DNA of 64,000 bases from contig CAIIXF020000011.1 in the NCBI GenBank assembly GCA_903813345.2, positions 17,407,754-17,471,753 on the forward strand, given 5' to 3'. The notes under the pieces were generated by a model that was not told the DNA's origin, searched no databases, and was given only the letters and a program-made list of their open reading frames with translations. A program made the translations under genes and the position numbers. Below are positions 35,900 to 49,059 of the stretch, in pieces (within the stretch, counting starts at the first letter, position 1; each line of letters opens with the position of its first letter). This DNA is from Owenia fusiformis (Eukaryota; Annelida; Polychaeta; Sabellida; Oweniidae).

Positions 35900-38800
35900 A
35901 TCCGAACACTCTGGTACAAATTTTACACCACTTTTATAATATCATAATTATTTTACATGGAAAACCTGACCTTACCACTCTGTTTTAATGGTAATTCTGA
36001 TCAATTTTCCACCACTCATTTTGAGAAAATGATATTGAACCTTGATTGTTTACATTTGCTCTGCTCTTTTCAAAAATTAATAAACAAACATGTTTCAATA
36101 AAATGCTTGACTGAAAAAATCAAGTTTAAAAATCTGGCAAAAATTAAATTTTCTTCAAAATTAAACACCAAAAATAGAATCTGAAAAATACGCTGTTTGA
36201 CACAAATGCTCAAAGTCCTTAATAATGATTAAAATCTAATTAAATAATCATTAAGAATTATTTAATTGATTTGTGTATATAAATTGTAACTTGGGAAAAT
36301 GTTCAGTAGCAAGCCAGGTGGTTGAAAATCCTAGCATATCCTTTCTATATGTTGACATTCTCTCAAGCGCTACTCTTAACAACTTAACAAATATTGAACT
36401 ACACATGTTAACAGAGCGGCTCCCGGTATTATGCAATTAGCCCTTTTCAATAATTAATATACTGTGCATTGTTATAAAACCAATGATGAAGATCATTTTT
36501 TACCATGCTTCATCAGTAAATTTATAATAAATAATCAGAATGTGATATGCTGTAATATTTACCAAAAGGGGATAAAAATATTGAATTGTTGGACATTTTT
36601 ATCATACGCAGAATTGTGATGGATAAATGTGATTTGAATATTTGATTGTATTTGAGTTTAGTTTCACTTCTTGAGGAGTTTGTTGTATATGTTAATAAGT
36701 AGAAATTAGCATAGGATCAGTAGCTATCGAAGAAATCGATCTAAACCAAAATCAATCATCTGAATACTTACTGTATTGCGAGAAATTTTATCTCACCTAA
36801 GATGAAATTTAACCTATTCCCCTAAAGCTGCAACTCCTTTTGACAGGATATTGCATTTTGGCCAAATTAGGGTTCTGTGTTATGATGAATGAATGATATG
36901 CTGGTTCATGGTTTAGATAAAATTCGTTCTTGTTTCGTCAATTTGAATATTTTGAAAAAAGTATAAATACAAAACAGTAAAAATTACTATTTGTATATCT
37001 CCCAATTTATTCTTCTACTGTAACCCAATCAATTTTCTAGAATATAATGAATTGAATTTTTGTCTTATGTAATAACTCCCTAAAGAAAACACCTAAAAAG
37101 CATTTTGTGATTCTGAATGATTTTTACATTGAATTATATAGACAATTGCTTCGGGACCAGTATGTATGTGTTTTATTTTCAAATTGAGCTACGGCTAGCT
37201 AAATTAGCTAATGCCTTTTAAATATGACAACTAATGCTTTGTAAATGCTTTATAAATATGAAACAAATCGTGTTTCTGTTTTTTCTGAATCTCTCTGATT
37301 CTGATGTGCTGAAGCGGTAATTTATCACAAATCCCTAGTACAGACTACCCTACTCATACAAACAGTTAGTGTTTACTGAATTGTCACCTATAAAGCGCTC
37401 AATCAGACCTGGGGTAATATCAGTTAAAAAAGAATTGTCAGCAGTAAATGATGGATGGTACAAGAGCAAACATGGACTCTATTGCGTTCTTTAACAATCC
37501 GTTCAAAATATTTTCTTCAGTTTTCAAAATTTTTTAATTTATCTCAGAAATTTCTCAATGACATAAACATTTTTTTTAACATCTGAAGAATTTAGAGTTT
37601 TAGCTACACGTTAGGTATCTCGTTAACTCCATCCTTCCCGTCATTTGGTATTTATTTCAGAAAGAAATCGTAATCGAGGTACGTATTGTGCCGAGACTCG
37701 ACAAGAACAATAGCCCAATAGCGGAGGCTAGTTCAACAGAACTCCATTGTTGAACACAAATTGAGGATTTTATGATATAGACAGTGATTGTTCTTATGTT
37801 TGTCTGGGTATAACATAGAGTCGGTTTAATAAAGTACGTAAATTTGTAGGGATTTGTTCTGGTCGGGAGATTGCAATCCCTTTATCCCCCTCCACCCCAC
37901 CCCACTGGCCAATAGTTTTTCAAAACTAATCCTCAGGGATCAATTATTGGACAAACCTTTTCCGATGAAATTAATACTTCGAAAATCGAGGTAATTAAAT
38001 GGTAACAAGAAAAATAGGGGTGATTAAATGGTAACAATGCAAGTTGCTTGAGATGTATTAGTTCCCTTGTTTTGAAACATGCTAAATTTTAAGTGAGCTA
38101 TTTGTAGTAATTGCACACAGCCACTTCTGGTCATTCATCTCTGAACTAAAACAACCAAGGGACGATTTCATATTCACGCTTTGCTTCTTTTATTTACAAT
38201 ACATCCAAGAATAAGCAAACAACAAAAGGAAACAGGAATGAACTAAATGTTTAACATAGTAGAATTCAAGATGTTAAATATGTAAATGAAAACGAACGAA
38301 CGAGAAATTAAAATAATTATGATGGAGTGCATGGGGATTTTCAGAATGGGTGACTAAATCTTCTATTATAGTGCAGTTTAGAAAGCATCTTTAGATATTT
38401 GGAGCCCCTCTTCATAAAAGTTCATTTCAGTTGTGTTTTAGAATACACAGTAGTTTATTAAATCGGATAATGTACAGAATATTTCGCAGGCATGAACACC
38501 CTGTTTTTATATACTTCATGATATGTGGAAATTATCATGATCACATGTTTTAAGAGGAAAATAGAGGACAAGACATGTACCTGGGTTATATTAGCAAGGG
38601 TGTATGGATTAGTCATGCAAGGTGGATCTAGAATTCATTTTTCACTTCGTTTCCAAAATCATATATCTTTGAAAAATCAAATAAGTTGCAAGAAAAAGCC
38701 ATTTGTTTTTTCCTTGCTGGGGTAGAATATTTGTGTAGTTGGAGACATTGTGCCTCGATTAAGTTTGAAAACTTCTTTATTTTTTTTAATGTTTATGCTG

Positions 38801-39780
38801 TTATATGACATTCTTGACGTCATATGTCTATCCCCCTCCCATATTTCTTTTTCCACTGTATCAGGACTAAACCCACTGTGGAGGGATATAGATGTTGAGT
38901 ATACAATATGAAAAAATATAGACTTCATAAAAAATATTTCTTGGGAAAGAGGCTTTTGTTTGATATTGAATAAGCCTGTTAGTTCATAAGAGACGAACTA
39001 TTGGAAATGTGTCAATCAAAAAAACTAGACCAACTGCGCTTGGACGTATTTTTCAATGAAATGTAGGGTATTCGCGTACACAAGGTTTAGTATTAGCGAC
39101 CAAAACCTTGAGGAAATAGGAAAGCACAATTTTGAAGTATTCTTTAAAAATTTGCATTAAAGTACTAAGTAAGTGAATCTTGAAATGTAACCTACCATGT
39201 TCAGAAAACAAAAAATATATGACATAATTTTATAATTCTTTTTTTACTGTGAAAATATTAAGAGGTGGTAGTTACTGGTGGTGAACTTGTATCAAGGGCA
39301 CTTTCCTTTGATGTTATCTACATTTTCATTGTAGCATTATCATCAAGCAACCATAATTTCAGGCTTCCATCTTCTCTTTTTCACATCATACTCAATGAAA
39401 TGAAAACCCCTTACCTTGGTAATCCACTATGATTTCTCATTCACTTCCATTTTGGTTACATAACCCCTAGATTATATCATCAGTCATCGCCACATATTTT
39501 GTTTTATGCAAATTAAAATATCTCACTTTACTAATCGAATATGAAGGAATAGACAAAATGTTTCTGAATTGTGAGTACAAAATTCTGTTATAATATTTAG
39601 AGGTGATGTCTTGTTGGGGTTGGTTGATAGATGGCACTAAATGCAGTGGGTTGCTTTGTTTACATTTGTGAATGAATATAACATCAAAAATCTGAAGAGA
39701 GAATGAAAATAATGGAAGAAATTGATGTGTCTGATGGGTTAAATGTGTTTTATGTTTGATATTTAGCAATATTTACACAC
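35900..39780. other. UTP11 intron 2, nothing recognised
   Basis: Nearly 4 kb of AT-rich intronic DNA with short open frames, none with a domain. A pyrimidine-rich tract (CCCCCTCCACCCCACCCCAC) lies near 37888. Confidence 0.4.
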
Positions 39781-39786
39781 AAACCA

Positions 39787-42700
39787 ATAGTATGGGAGCA
39801 AAGGTCATTCCGTGTCCTTTTTAGAGGCGAGCTAAGCGACATATATTTTCATGAACTATACGTGATACTTACTTAGAAAAATGATGTTGGCAATTCTGAA
39901 TCCGCGACGGCGTTGCTATGGTAACCAAGTAAATATGCCACGCCCACTTTTAGGGGCTCTTTTCAGTGTATGGCCCCTATCTCTGTCATTTTTGTTCAGA
40001 TTTAGATGAAATTTACACCAAATGGAAGCTAATGGATAATGCAATCAGAGAATATTAAGTTGGCAATTCTGGATCCGATATGGCGTTGCTATGGTAACAA
40101 AGTAAATATGCCACGCCCACTTTTCGGAGCTATTTTCAGTGTTTGGCCCATAACTTAGTCATTATTGCTCAGATTAAGATGAAATTTGCACCAAATGAAA
40201 GGTAATAGATTGAGCAATCGGACAGATTTTGCTTTTATTATCTTTTATTATCTTATATGGTGATTTGCATATCAATTATGACGTCATAACTGTTTGTTCT
40301 TGCATATTTTATTTTAATCATAATGTATAGATCTGGTAAATTATTGTCTTTAAAATGGTCCGTATAATGTTTTTAACTAGTCTTGTTTATTTCTTTTGGT
40401 TGAGTTTATTAGTTTATTCCATTTACACATGTATTATCATAATAGCTGAATGAATATAATGGAAGTGTCCAATTCACACTGTTGCTTTGGTGACAGCATG
40501 CAACAAAACCATCTGCTGTAAACAAGAATTCTTTAGGAAATGTTACATTTTGACCAGGTGACTGACATGTATTCTTTTTAAAATTTGATGACAGAAAATA
40601 ATCTAATAACCATAGTAATTAAATTTGGATTGTGACATATTATTTTAAATTTTTAACTAGGGGCGCAGCCAGCTTTCAGTCAGAAGGGGGCCTGCGACCG
40701 TGGCACAGGCAACCAAAAAGTATTTATAAGATAGGTTTTGAATTTTACAAAAATTGATCCAACTTCCTTCAAAATTTAGCAAAAAGCTTCAAGTCGAAAG
40801 CCTTCTTTTATCTAATGGTTCTATTTGTATCGGATATGAGGGGGTAGGTGAGCCCAGCGCACCCCCTCCCCCCCCCCTAAGCACTGCCTAGGTTAATCCA
40901 ACTTGATGTTGCTATGGTAACCATTAGGTGAATATGCTAGGTGAATTAGACAATACATGAATAATGTAGATTGGCTGACTGACATACTAATTACCTGTCA
41001 TGGTATCATAGCTGATTTTTGTGATTATTTTTTTGAAATAAGGTAAAATTGCTCGAAATGATTCCTCTGTAACAGACATTGGTACTAACTATCCCATTAA
41101 TCGCCTAAAACACTTGACAAACATTTTACAAAACACAAATTGTAATACTAAATTTCAGAAATCCCTGGGATTTAATTGACAATTTTGCAAAGATTAGTTT
41201 TCGCTTTTTTTTATCAAGCACGAAACTAAATTGCAGGCGAAAAATACCAGGAGTTCAGTACCAGTTATGGTATCATAGCTGCTCTTTGTGATTATCTCTT
41301 GAAATAAGGTAAAATTGCTCAAAATATTTCCAAATTGGAACCTTGTCCTTTGACATTCACCATAAAATGAGGTCAAAGCTTAAAACTATGATTGATTCCA
41401 TTTCTTTACAAGTATGGCCTGGAGTATGGAAGCCCCTGATTTAAGATATGCTTTTGGTTTTGAAATCTGACATCCAACCATTGAACATATTTTCGGATTT
41501 CAAAACCATTAGCAGCTATTAATGCCACGATGGGTATGCCAGTCAGTCAATATACATAATCCATGCATTGTCTGATTCTTTAGCTTCAATTTGGTGAATA
41601 TTTCATACACACTCAAGCTGTAATCATGACAAAGATAGAAGCGAAATTTTGAAAAAGCCCTGAACAGTGGGGATGGCATATTCACCTAGTTACCATAGTA
41701 ACATCATATTGGATTAACATAGGCATTGCCAGGGGGTGCGATGGGTGCGCCCCCATAAACAAAAAAATAGAACCATTAAATAGAAGAAGAGATTTAAAAT
41801 CATTTTGACCTGAAGCTTCTAGCTCAGTTTTGAAGGAAGGTGCATCAATTTTTGTAAAATTCAAAAGAAATCTTAAAAACATTTTTGGGTTGCTTATGCC
41901 ACAATCGCAATCCCCCTCTCCTGACTGAACTCTGGCTGCACCCCTGATTAATAATTGCCATTATGACATCATAACATAACACAATCCAAATTAAATAATT
42001 TTCTATAGTTTTAAGATTATTTTCTGTCATCATATTTTAAAAAGAATACATGTGTCAGTCAGCTAGTCAAAATGTAAAATTTCCCAAATAATTCTTTTTA
42101 CATCAGATAGTTTTGCTACGTGCTGTAACCATAGCAACAGCATAAATTGGACATTACATCTTTGATTCATTCAATTTTTATGACCATGCAAGTATGAATG
42201 AAATAAAATTATAAACTCAACTTAAAGAAATAAACTAATTAATTAGTTAAAAGCATTACTGACTATTTTAAAGACAATAATTTCACAGATTAATACATCA
42301 TGATTAAGATAAAATATGCAAGAACAAACATTTATGACGTCATAATCAGTATGCAAATCATCCTATTTGCATAGTTTACTAACTGTCTGATTGCTCCATC
42401 TATTCCTTTTGATTTGGTGCAAATTTCATCTAAATCTGAGCAATAATGAAGAAGATAAGGGCCAAACACTGAAAAGAGCCCCTAAAAGTGGGTGGGGCAT
42501 GTTTACTTTGTTACCATAGCAACGCCATCGTTGATTCAGAATTGTCAACTTAATATATCCTGATTGCATTATCTATTACTTTCAATTTAGTCTGAATTTC
42601 ATCAAAATCTGAGCAATAATGGTGGAGATGGGGGGCAAACACTGAAAAGAGCCCCTAAAACGGGCGTGGCATATTTACTTACCATAGCAACGGCATCGCA

Positions 42701-44229
42701 GATTCAGAATTGCCCATAATATTTCTTGATCATACTTTATACGTGTAAAGAAATAGAATGTAAATCAATCATTGTTTTCAGCGTTGACCTACTTTTATGG
42801 TGAATGTCAAAGGACAAGATACCAATTTGGAATCATCTTGAGCAATTTTACCTTATTTCAAGAAAATAATCACGAAAACAGCTATGGTAGTCATACCATA
42901 ACAGGTATATCAGTCTGTCAATCTACATTCCCCATGCATCGTCTGATTCTTTAGTTTCTATTTGATGAAAATTTCATATACACCAGAGCTATCATCATGA
43001 CAACTGATAGAATCAAGACTTTGGAAAAGACCTGAAAAGTGGGGATGGCATATTCACCTGAATACAACAGCTAACATAGGCATAGCCAGGTGGTGTGATT
43101 GGGGCAACCCCCCCCCCCCCCCCCCCATTTACCAATAAAAATAGAACCATTACAGCAGGAGATCCAAGACGTCATTTCCATTGTTCTTTCGGCAGAAGAG
43201 CTTTAAAACGCTTTTGACTTGAAGCTTCTAGCTCAATTTTGAAGGAATCTTTGTAAAATTCAAGTCAAATTAATCTTTTTTTGAGTTGCTTATGCCGATA
43301 TCGCATCCCCTCCCCCCTGATTGAAAGCTGGTTGCGCCCCTGATTAATAATTGCCATTATGACATCATAATATAACACAATCCAAATTAGATAATTTTCT
43401 ATCGTTATTAGGTTATTTTCTGCCAGCCATCAAATTTTAAAAGGAATACATGTCAGTCAACTAGTCAAAATGTAACATTTCCCAAAGAATTGTTTTCACA
43501 GCAGATAGTTTTGCAACATACTGTTACCATAGCAACAGCTTGAATTGGATGTTTTCATTACATTTTTTCAATTTTTATTACCATACATGTATGAATGAAA
43601 TAAACTAATAAACTCATCGAAAAGAAATAAACTAATTAACTACTTAAAAGCATTACTGACCATTTTAAAGACAATAATTTCCCAGATTTATACATCATGA
43701 TTAAAATAAAATATGCAAGAACAAACGGTTATGACGTCATAATTAATATGCAAATCACCTTATTTGCATATTTTATAAACCGTTTGATTGCTCTTTCCAT
43801 GACCTTTCATTTGGTACAAATGTCACCTAAATCTGAGCAATATTGACGAAGATAGGGACCAAACACTGAAAAGAGCCTCTAAAAGTGGGTGTGGGATATT
43901 TACTTTGTTACCATAGCAACACCATATCGGATTCAGAATTGCCAACTTAATATTCTTCCTGATTGCATTATCCATTATCTTCCATTTGGTGTGAATTTCA
44001 TCTAAATCTGAGCAATAATGACAGAGATAGGGGCCATACACTGAAAAGAGCCCCTAAAAGTGGGCGTGGCATATTTACTTGGTTACCATAGCAACGCCGT
44101 CGCGGATTCAGAATTGCCAACATCATTTTTCTTGATCAGTATCACTTCTAGTTCATGAAAACATATGTCGCTTAGCTCGCCTCTAAAAAGGACACGGGAC
44201 CTCTTATTTGGACTTTTGCTCCCACACTA
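39787..44229. mobile_element. 4.4-kb composite inverted-repeat element, TA-flanked, motif-rich
   Basis: The ends are inverted: GTATGGGAGCAAAGG from 39789 and CTTTTGCTCCCACAC to 44227. TA lies directly outside both ends (39787-39788 and 44228-44229), as in mariner-type insertion. Next inside, GTGTCCTTTTTAGAGGCGAG occurs at both ends in opposite orientation. The left arm runs to about 41395. On the right are two direct copies, each inverted relative to the left arm (about 41400-42720 and 42740-44227, offset about 1.36-1.4 kb). Repeated modules contain GTTGCTATGGTAAC, GTAAATATGCCACGCCCAC and TGACGTCA words. A run of 19 C lies at 43108-43126. The open frames inside show no transposase. It lies wholly in UTP11 intron 2. 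Confidence 0.8.
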
Positions 44230-44239
44230 CAATGGGTCA

Positions 44240-45600
44240 TATAAAATGAAGAACAACCAACTAGTGGTTGCGCCATCTATAAAGTCCCCATTTTTGTGAA
44301 ATTCAGAAATCTTGGTCTGTATTTCAAAAAACTGTCTTGTGTCCAGAAACATAATTCATTGAGGAAATCTATATAGAAATACTTTGTATAATTTCACCAG
44401 TTTTATGCCAATATCATGATAATTTAATATAAACATCAATAAATTAAAATAATTGTTGAACAAGTTAATTGATGATAAAATGAGAGTAAACTGACGGAAA
44501 AAATCTATAAATAGCATAAAAGATGTTGAAAATGTTTTAGAAATCTTGATTCGAATCTTGAGTAGATTATACAGGATTAGCACTATCTCGAAAACCATCA
44601 TTTCTATCCCTTGGTAGAGATAATATTTCCATGCATTGTTCATTGAAGATTTTCCTAGTTGGGTATAAACATTGAAAACCACGATTCACAATAGATATTT
44701 TAATACAGGATCGTGAGCTAAAATGAATAAACAAAGCGAATAATTACCACAACCTCGATGTGGCTACACAGTAGCGAAAACATTGCGGAAATAACAAAAC
44801 ATTTTTCGCGTTTTTTGCCAGGATATACTAATGGGAATAATATTTAAATGATTGGTCAGCGTTTTGCTTCCGGATTTAATTTCATTGTTTTTATATCCAA
44901 AAACAAATGATTCCATGTGAGGTCTTTAAAAAATTTATGACGAGACAATGTCACAATTATATTCTATTTAGATTAATGTTTATTGAGCCCTAGCTAATTG
45001 CTATAATTATTAATGGTTATTGATACAAATTATGATTGTTTACAGGTTAAGCTTCCTTTGCAAGATAAATATCCATTGTTCTCAAAGAATAACTTTCTTT
45101 AATGATATTAGTTGTAAAACCATTTGTTTTTTATTTTTATTTATTCGTATATTTTCAATTAACTATATATAAGAAATATGTTTTCAGGAGTAAAAAACTG
45201 GTATAGTTATCATTGATCTCCCTACTGTATCACCTTTGGGAGTTTGAGAAAAGAAGCTTACGTCAACCTCAAAATTTATTCGTTTCAATTTGAAAATGAG
45301 AAAAATCATGCAAAACGTACATACTTTGCAAAATGAACATCTGAATTATGAAAAATAATTTTGTAGTTTATTCCTGTCCTTGGAAGAATTCTGTGTATTA
45401 ATTAAAGCCATTTTGCATTTGATCTAATATTCAAATGCTTCTGATGTGGGATTTTATTATGATATCAAATCGTAATTCAGAGAACATCATTTCTACCTCA
45501 TATTGCAAATGTAGATATTTTTCCAATGGATCTGTAATGTTTGTAATGTTTAAAAATACTTTTGCAATTTATATCATAATTGATATAACATTGAGTTACC
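44240..45600. other. UTP11 intron 2, 3' end, nothing recognised
   Basis: AT-rich intronic DNA. A 108-codon minus-strand frame at 44356-44682 is Leu/Ile/Phe-rich because of base composition, and I see no domain. Confidence 0.35.
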
Positions 45601-45617
45601 TTTTTATTGAATTGCAG

Positions 45618-45720
45618 AGATTATCAAAAGAAACAAAGGACAATCAAGGCGCTTAAGCGAAAAGCACTGGACAAAAACCCTGATGAATTCTACTTCAAAA
45701 TGATCCGCACACAGTTGAAG
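45618..45720 (+). CDS. UTP11: UTP11 exon 3 (residues 41-75)
   Basis: The acceptor GAATTGCAG|AGA and donor AAG|GTGAAT bound 103 nt, entering in phase 2 and leaving in phase 0. After completing the split Glu codon it encodes D-Y-Q-K-K-Q-R-T-I-K-A-L-K-R-K-A-L-D-K-N, then P-D-E-F-Y-F-K-M-I-R-T-Q-L-K. The K-A-L-x-x-K-A-L-x-K-N-P-D-E-F-Y-x-K-M block is a hallmark of the UTP11 family, so the assignment is firm. The exon sits between the two longest introns of the window and has no detectable repeat against its borders. Confidence 0.94.
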
Positions 45721-48700
45721 GTGAATATGATTTTTCATTCCAAACCATAAAAATTAATGAAGACATTATTTTTAATAGTTTGAATACAACTGTTCGGATT
45801 AACTTTCGTGAATTACCTTATGTCTTCAGAGATCTGTTTAGTACTAAAATTGAATTTTACATTCAAAGTGGCTTGGAAGCCGTTATTCAAACTCAATCCT
45901 CCATTGCCTGGCGTAGATCAGTTTGGTAACAATAAATAATTTTGAAGACTAGAACTGCCATGGAAGCTTGAATATTCCCATTATAAATATAGTGTCCATC
46001 TTCCAACGAAACACTTGGTCCGAAGAGAACCTTATAGAAATATTTTTTCTCAATTGTTTCATGCCAGGCAATGGGAGAACAAGTTTGAATAATTGACTGC
46101 CGGTCCTCCTTGTTTTACATTGATACATTTTTTCTGTAAAAAGAAGAGTATAGTTTGAAAATGCTGTGCTATGCTTTGCTATGCTGCCGTATTGTGTATA
46201 ACCTGTCGATTATGGTGTACCACCTAGGAATACTGAAGCTTCGTGTTTTATTCATGACACCATAATCAGACCAATTTCTCCTATCAGAGAATGTAATTGT
46301 GGTGGCACGATGAAATATTCGACAACATTCTCATATCTAAATGAGTAATTTTTTATATAATTATGAACTACATACTTATAATAAAAATAATTCACATTAT
46401 TGTTAGATTAAAACTTTCAGTTGAATGAAACTAATATTTCTGTGCATACTGTTAATTTATGTTTTAGTTCGGATTAATCTTCATAGGTGGCAGCACATGC
46501 TTGACTTAATATCAGTAGGAAGTATTTCTTCCATATTCAGTGCGTTCATTTGTAATTTTCATTCATGAAGATTATGGTAAACCAAAAATATTTGCATTGT
46601 TATGAATTTCATGATAAATCATAGACTAGTATGAATGAACTAGGTAACATTTTAACCTAATTATGGGAAAAGTTATTAATGAGCAACTAAATGGGCATAT
46701 CTATATAGTAATGAATTAAGTAAAGTTGATTCTTTTATATTGTAGATAGCTAGTTAAAACTCTTCCTAAGTGCTCTTCTATGTTCAATTGTATTTAAACT
46801 ATGCACACCCGGCATATTTACTATCTTTAATTGATTGTCTGTTTCATATTAATAATTTTTTCTCCAAAAGTCATTCATGTAACTTGATCAAGATATGATA
46901 CAGAAATTAATATGCATTATAGAGATAAGAAAGCACTAAAATTCAAATACAGATTACTCCCAGCAACTATTGCAGTTTATAAATTGTTTGTATTGTTTTG
47001 CATTGTTTATGTACTGTCATCGTCAATGGGTCTGCACATGTGCATTTCTTTGTATATATGATGGTAGCAATTTTCAGGTCTATAATTAGTGAACTGTATA
47101 CTGTACACTTCATGTGATCTTTACTATTTAATATTTCAAAAAAAACATTTAATTAGTTTTAAATTATGAATGGCGTGTAACGACAATAAATATTTCTTTA
47201 CAAATGTACAATCTCCGATATAAATGCTCATATCAATGGTAGTGGAACAATAAACAAAATGAAATAAACTTAACTGGATTGTTAAATAAATTTATTGTTA
47301 AGAAGTATTTTTAAAGTAAGATTTTCCAATGAATTTCTAGTGTTATTCTTGGTACTTTAATATCTCGAAATATTAATAATCCAAATAAATCATTAAACCT
47401 GTTGAATGGAAAGAATATATGTCAAGAGTATGTTCCAAAGAATTACATCAATAGGAAACTGGAAACATCTTGGCCTATTGTTTCTAAGCTCTAATACGAA
47501 GACAATGTCCCCGTAGGCAAGTCGATGTATGAAAAAAAGTCACAAGATGTTGCCGTTAAAAATGGATCCGTAATTATGCGTGTCTAAGTTTCATTGTTTT
47601 TGTAGCACTGGTGTAGATCATCTATTGGCAGAAGATAATTCAATATCATTGCTATTGTACCATGGTGTAACACATGGTTTAGATGTGCATGGCTTCCTAG
47701 TCAGCTTAAGTTAATGAACTAGCTCAAGTGTTTGCGACTATTCATCAAGAATCTCTCATGAATTTCTCATTGAATTTACATTTAAATTCAATGAATGTAA
47801 TATTTGTACATAACCTTGAGTATTTTGCCTTAGTTGTTTACTAGTTGGGGATCAGCCATTGCTATTGGTCTAATAATTACATCTAGGTGATTTGTATTAT
47901 GAATTAAGTCAAAATTATAAAAGAAAGGAAATACAATGAAATTGAATATCGTTCTTCGTATGTATATTATTATTTGTCCTTTGTTTCAAATCCTGAGTAT
48001 AGCAAATACTTACGAGGTACTTTATGTGACAGTGTAAAGCAATTTGAAATATTTGTTAATCTTTTCATATCTGTCTCCAACCAAACAAGCTTTAAAATGA
48101 TATATATCATTCTGCGAGTTATATACTATGCACTGTTTAGGGAGGGGGTGGGGTGGTCATTACAAAACACCATGTATTCTCATATTTAAAACAAATAGGA
48201 AATACATTTAGATTGTACCTCTGGGACATTGCATATCTTAAAGAAAGTAATAAAATTGCAGTTACATATGTCTATTAATGCTTCCATTATGCCTAAAGAG
48301 ATGCAAATTGTTTAACATGTTTAAAACAAATTAATTAAAGATTCATCTCTATGGACATTATATGCTCTTCGATTCTATTTTTTAAACTTTTTTCGCTTTA
48401 TTAAATGTCTATTATGATAATAGGGAGTATATCTTCAAATCCCTGTCCTCACTTTGGTTCCCTATTGTCGTTTCTCAAATTAATTTTTCGATTAAGCAGA
48501 ATTAGATTATAATGTGGATTGAAAAGAGAAATGGGGTATGGGAGAGGAAATGGGGGGGGGATAACTGGGGGAGGGTGGTCGTTTTTTCATCACTGTTCAG
48601 TTGTAATTTTTATTATTTTATTTTATAGTTAATGAGAACATTATTTATTTACAGTCTTATCTACCACATAACATACTGTAAGATTTAAATCTGTGACATT

Positions 48701-48940
48701 GACTTAGTGTGCGGAATGAATTATTCAAAGGATATGTAAAAGTGATGTTCAATGATTGAGTGAAAAACAGACCTAAAGGACCATCTGCATGCATACCTAT
48801 TTTACATTGCAAAATACCCATTTATCAATATCTAAAAACTGTTTTGTTAAAATTATAAATGAGTTGTACCAGATTGTCTGGCTCCATCAATCCAAGTTAT
48901 ATCTGACCTACCCTGTACGCAGAGTCAAGTTATAAACTAC
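45721..48940. other. UTP11 intron 3, 5' part, nothing recognised
   Basis: Three kilobases of AT-rich intron with no recognised repeat or open frame of interest. Confidence 0.4.
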
Positions 48941-48948
48941 TGAAGCTC

Positions 48949-49052
48949 TCCATTTATTAGTGTTCATTGTCACAGACTTTATTACAATTTTTTGTTTTAG
49001 ACGTTTTGAAAAATTGTAATAAAGTCTGTGACAATGAACACTAATAAATGGA
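48949..49052. mobile_element. Perfect 44-bp hairpin element in UTP11 intron 3
   Basis: Bases 48949-48992 and 49009-49052 are exact reverse complements, starting TCCATTTATTAGTGTTC, with a 16-base loop. No clear target duplication flanks it. The short palindrome with near-identical arms fits a minimal MITE or foldback element; a recent local inversion-duplication is an alternative. Confidence 0.7.
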
Positions 49053-49059
49053 TTTAATA

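Noticed and set aside
37670-37690. Possible 18-nt microexon between UTP11 exons 2 and 3 (acceptor TATTTATTTCAG, donor GAG|GTACGT)
   Set aside because: Joined in phase it introduces a stop codon, and exons 2 and 3 already join into the conserved family sequence without a gap.
43823-44041. 72-codon frame inside the 4.4-kb element as a transposase fragment
   Set aside because: It translates repeated motif modules and shows no transposase catalytic pattern.
44356-44682. Membrane protein frame, minus strand
   Set aside because: Its hydrophobicity follows from T/A-rich codons. No start context, homology or splice support.
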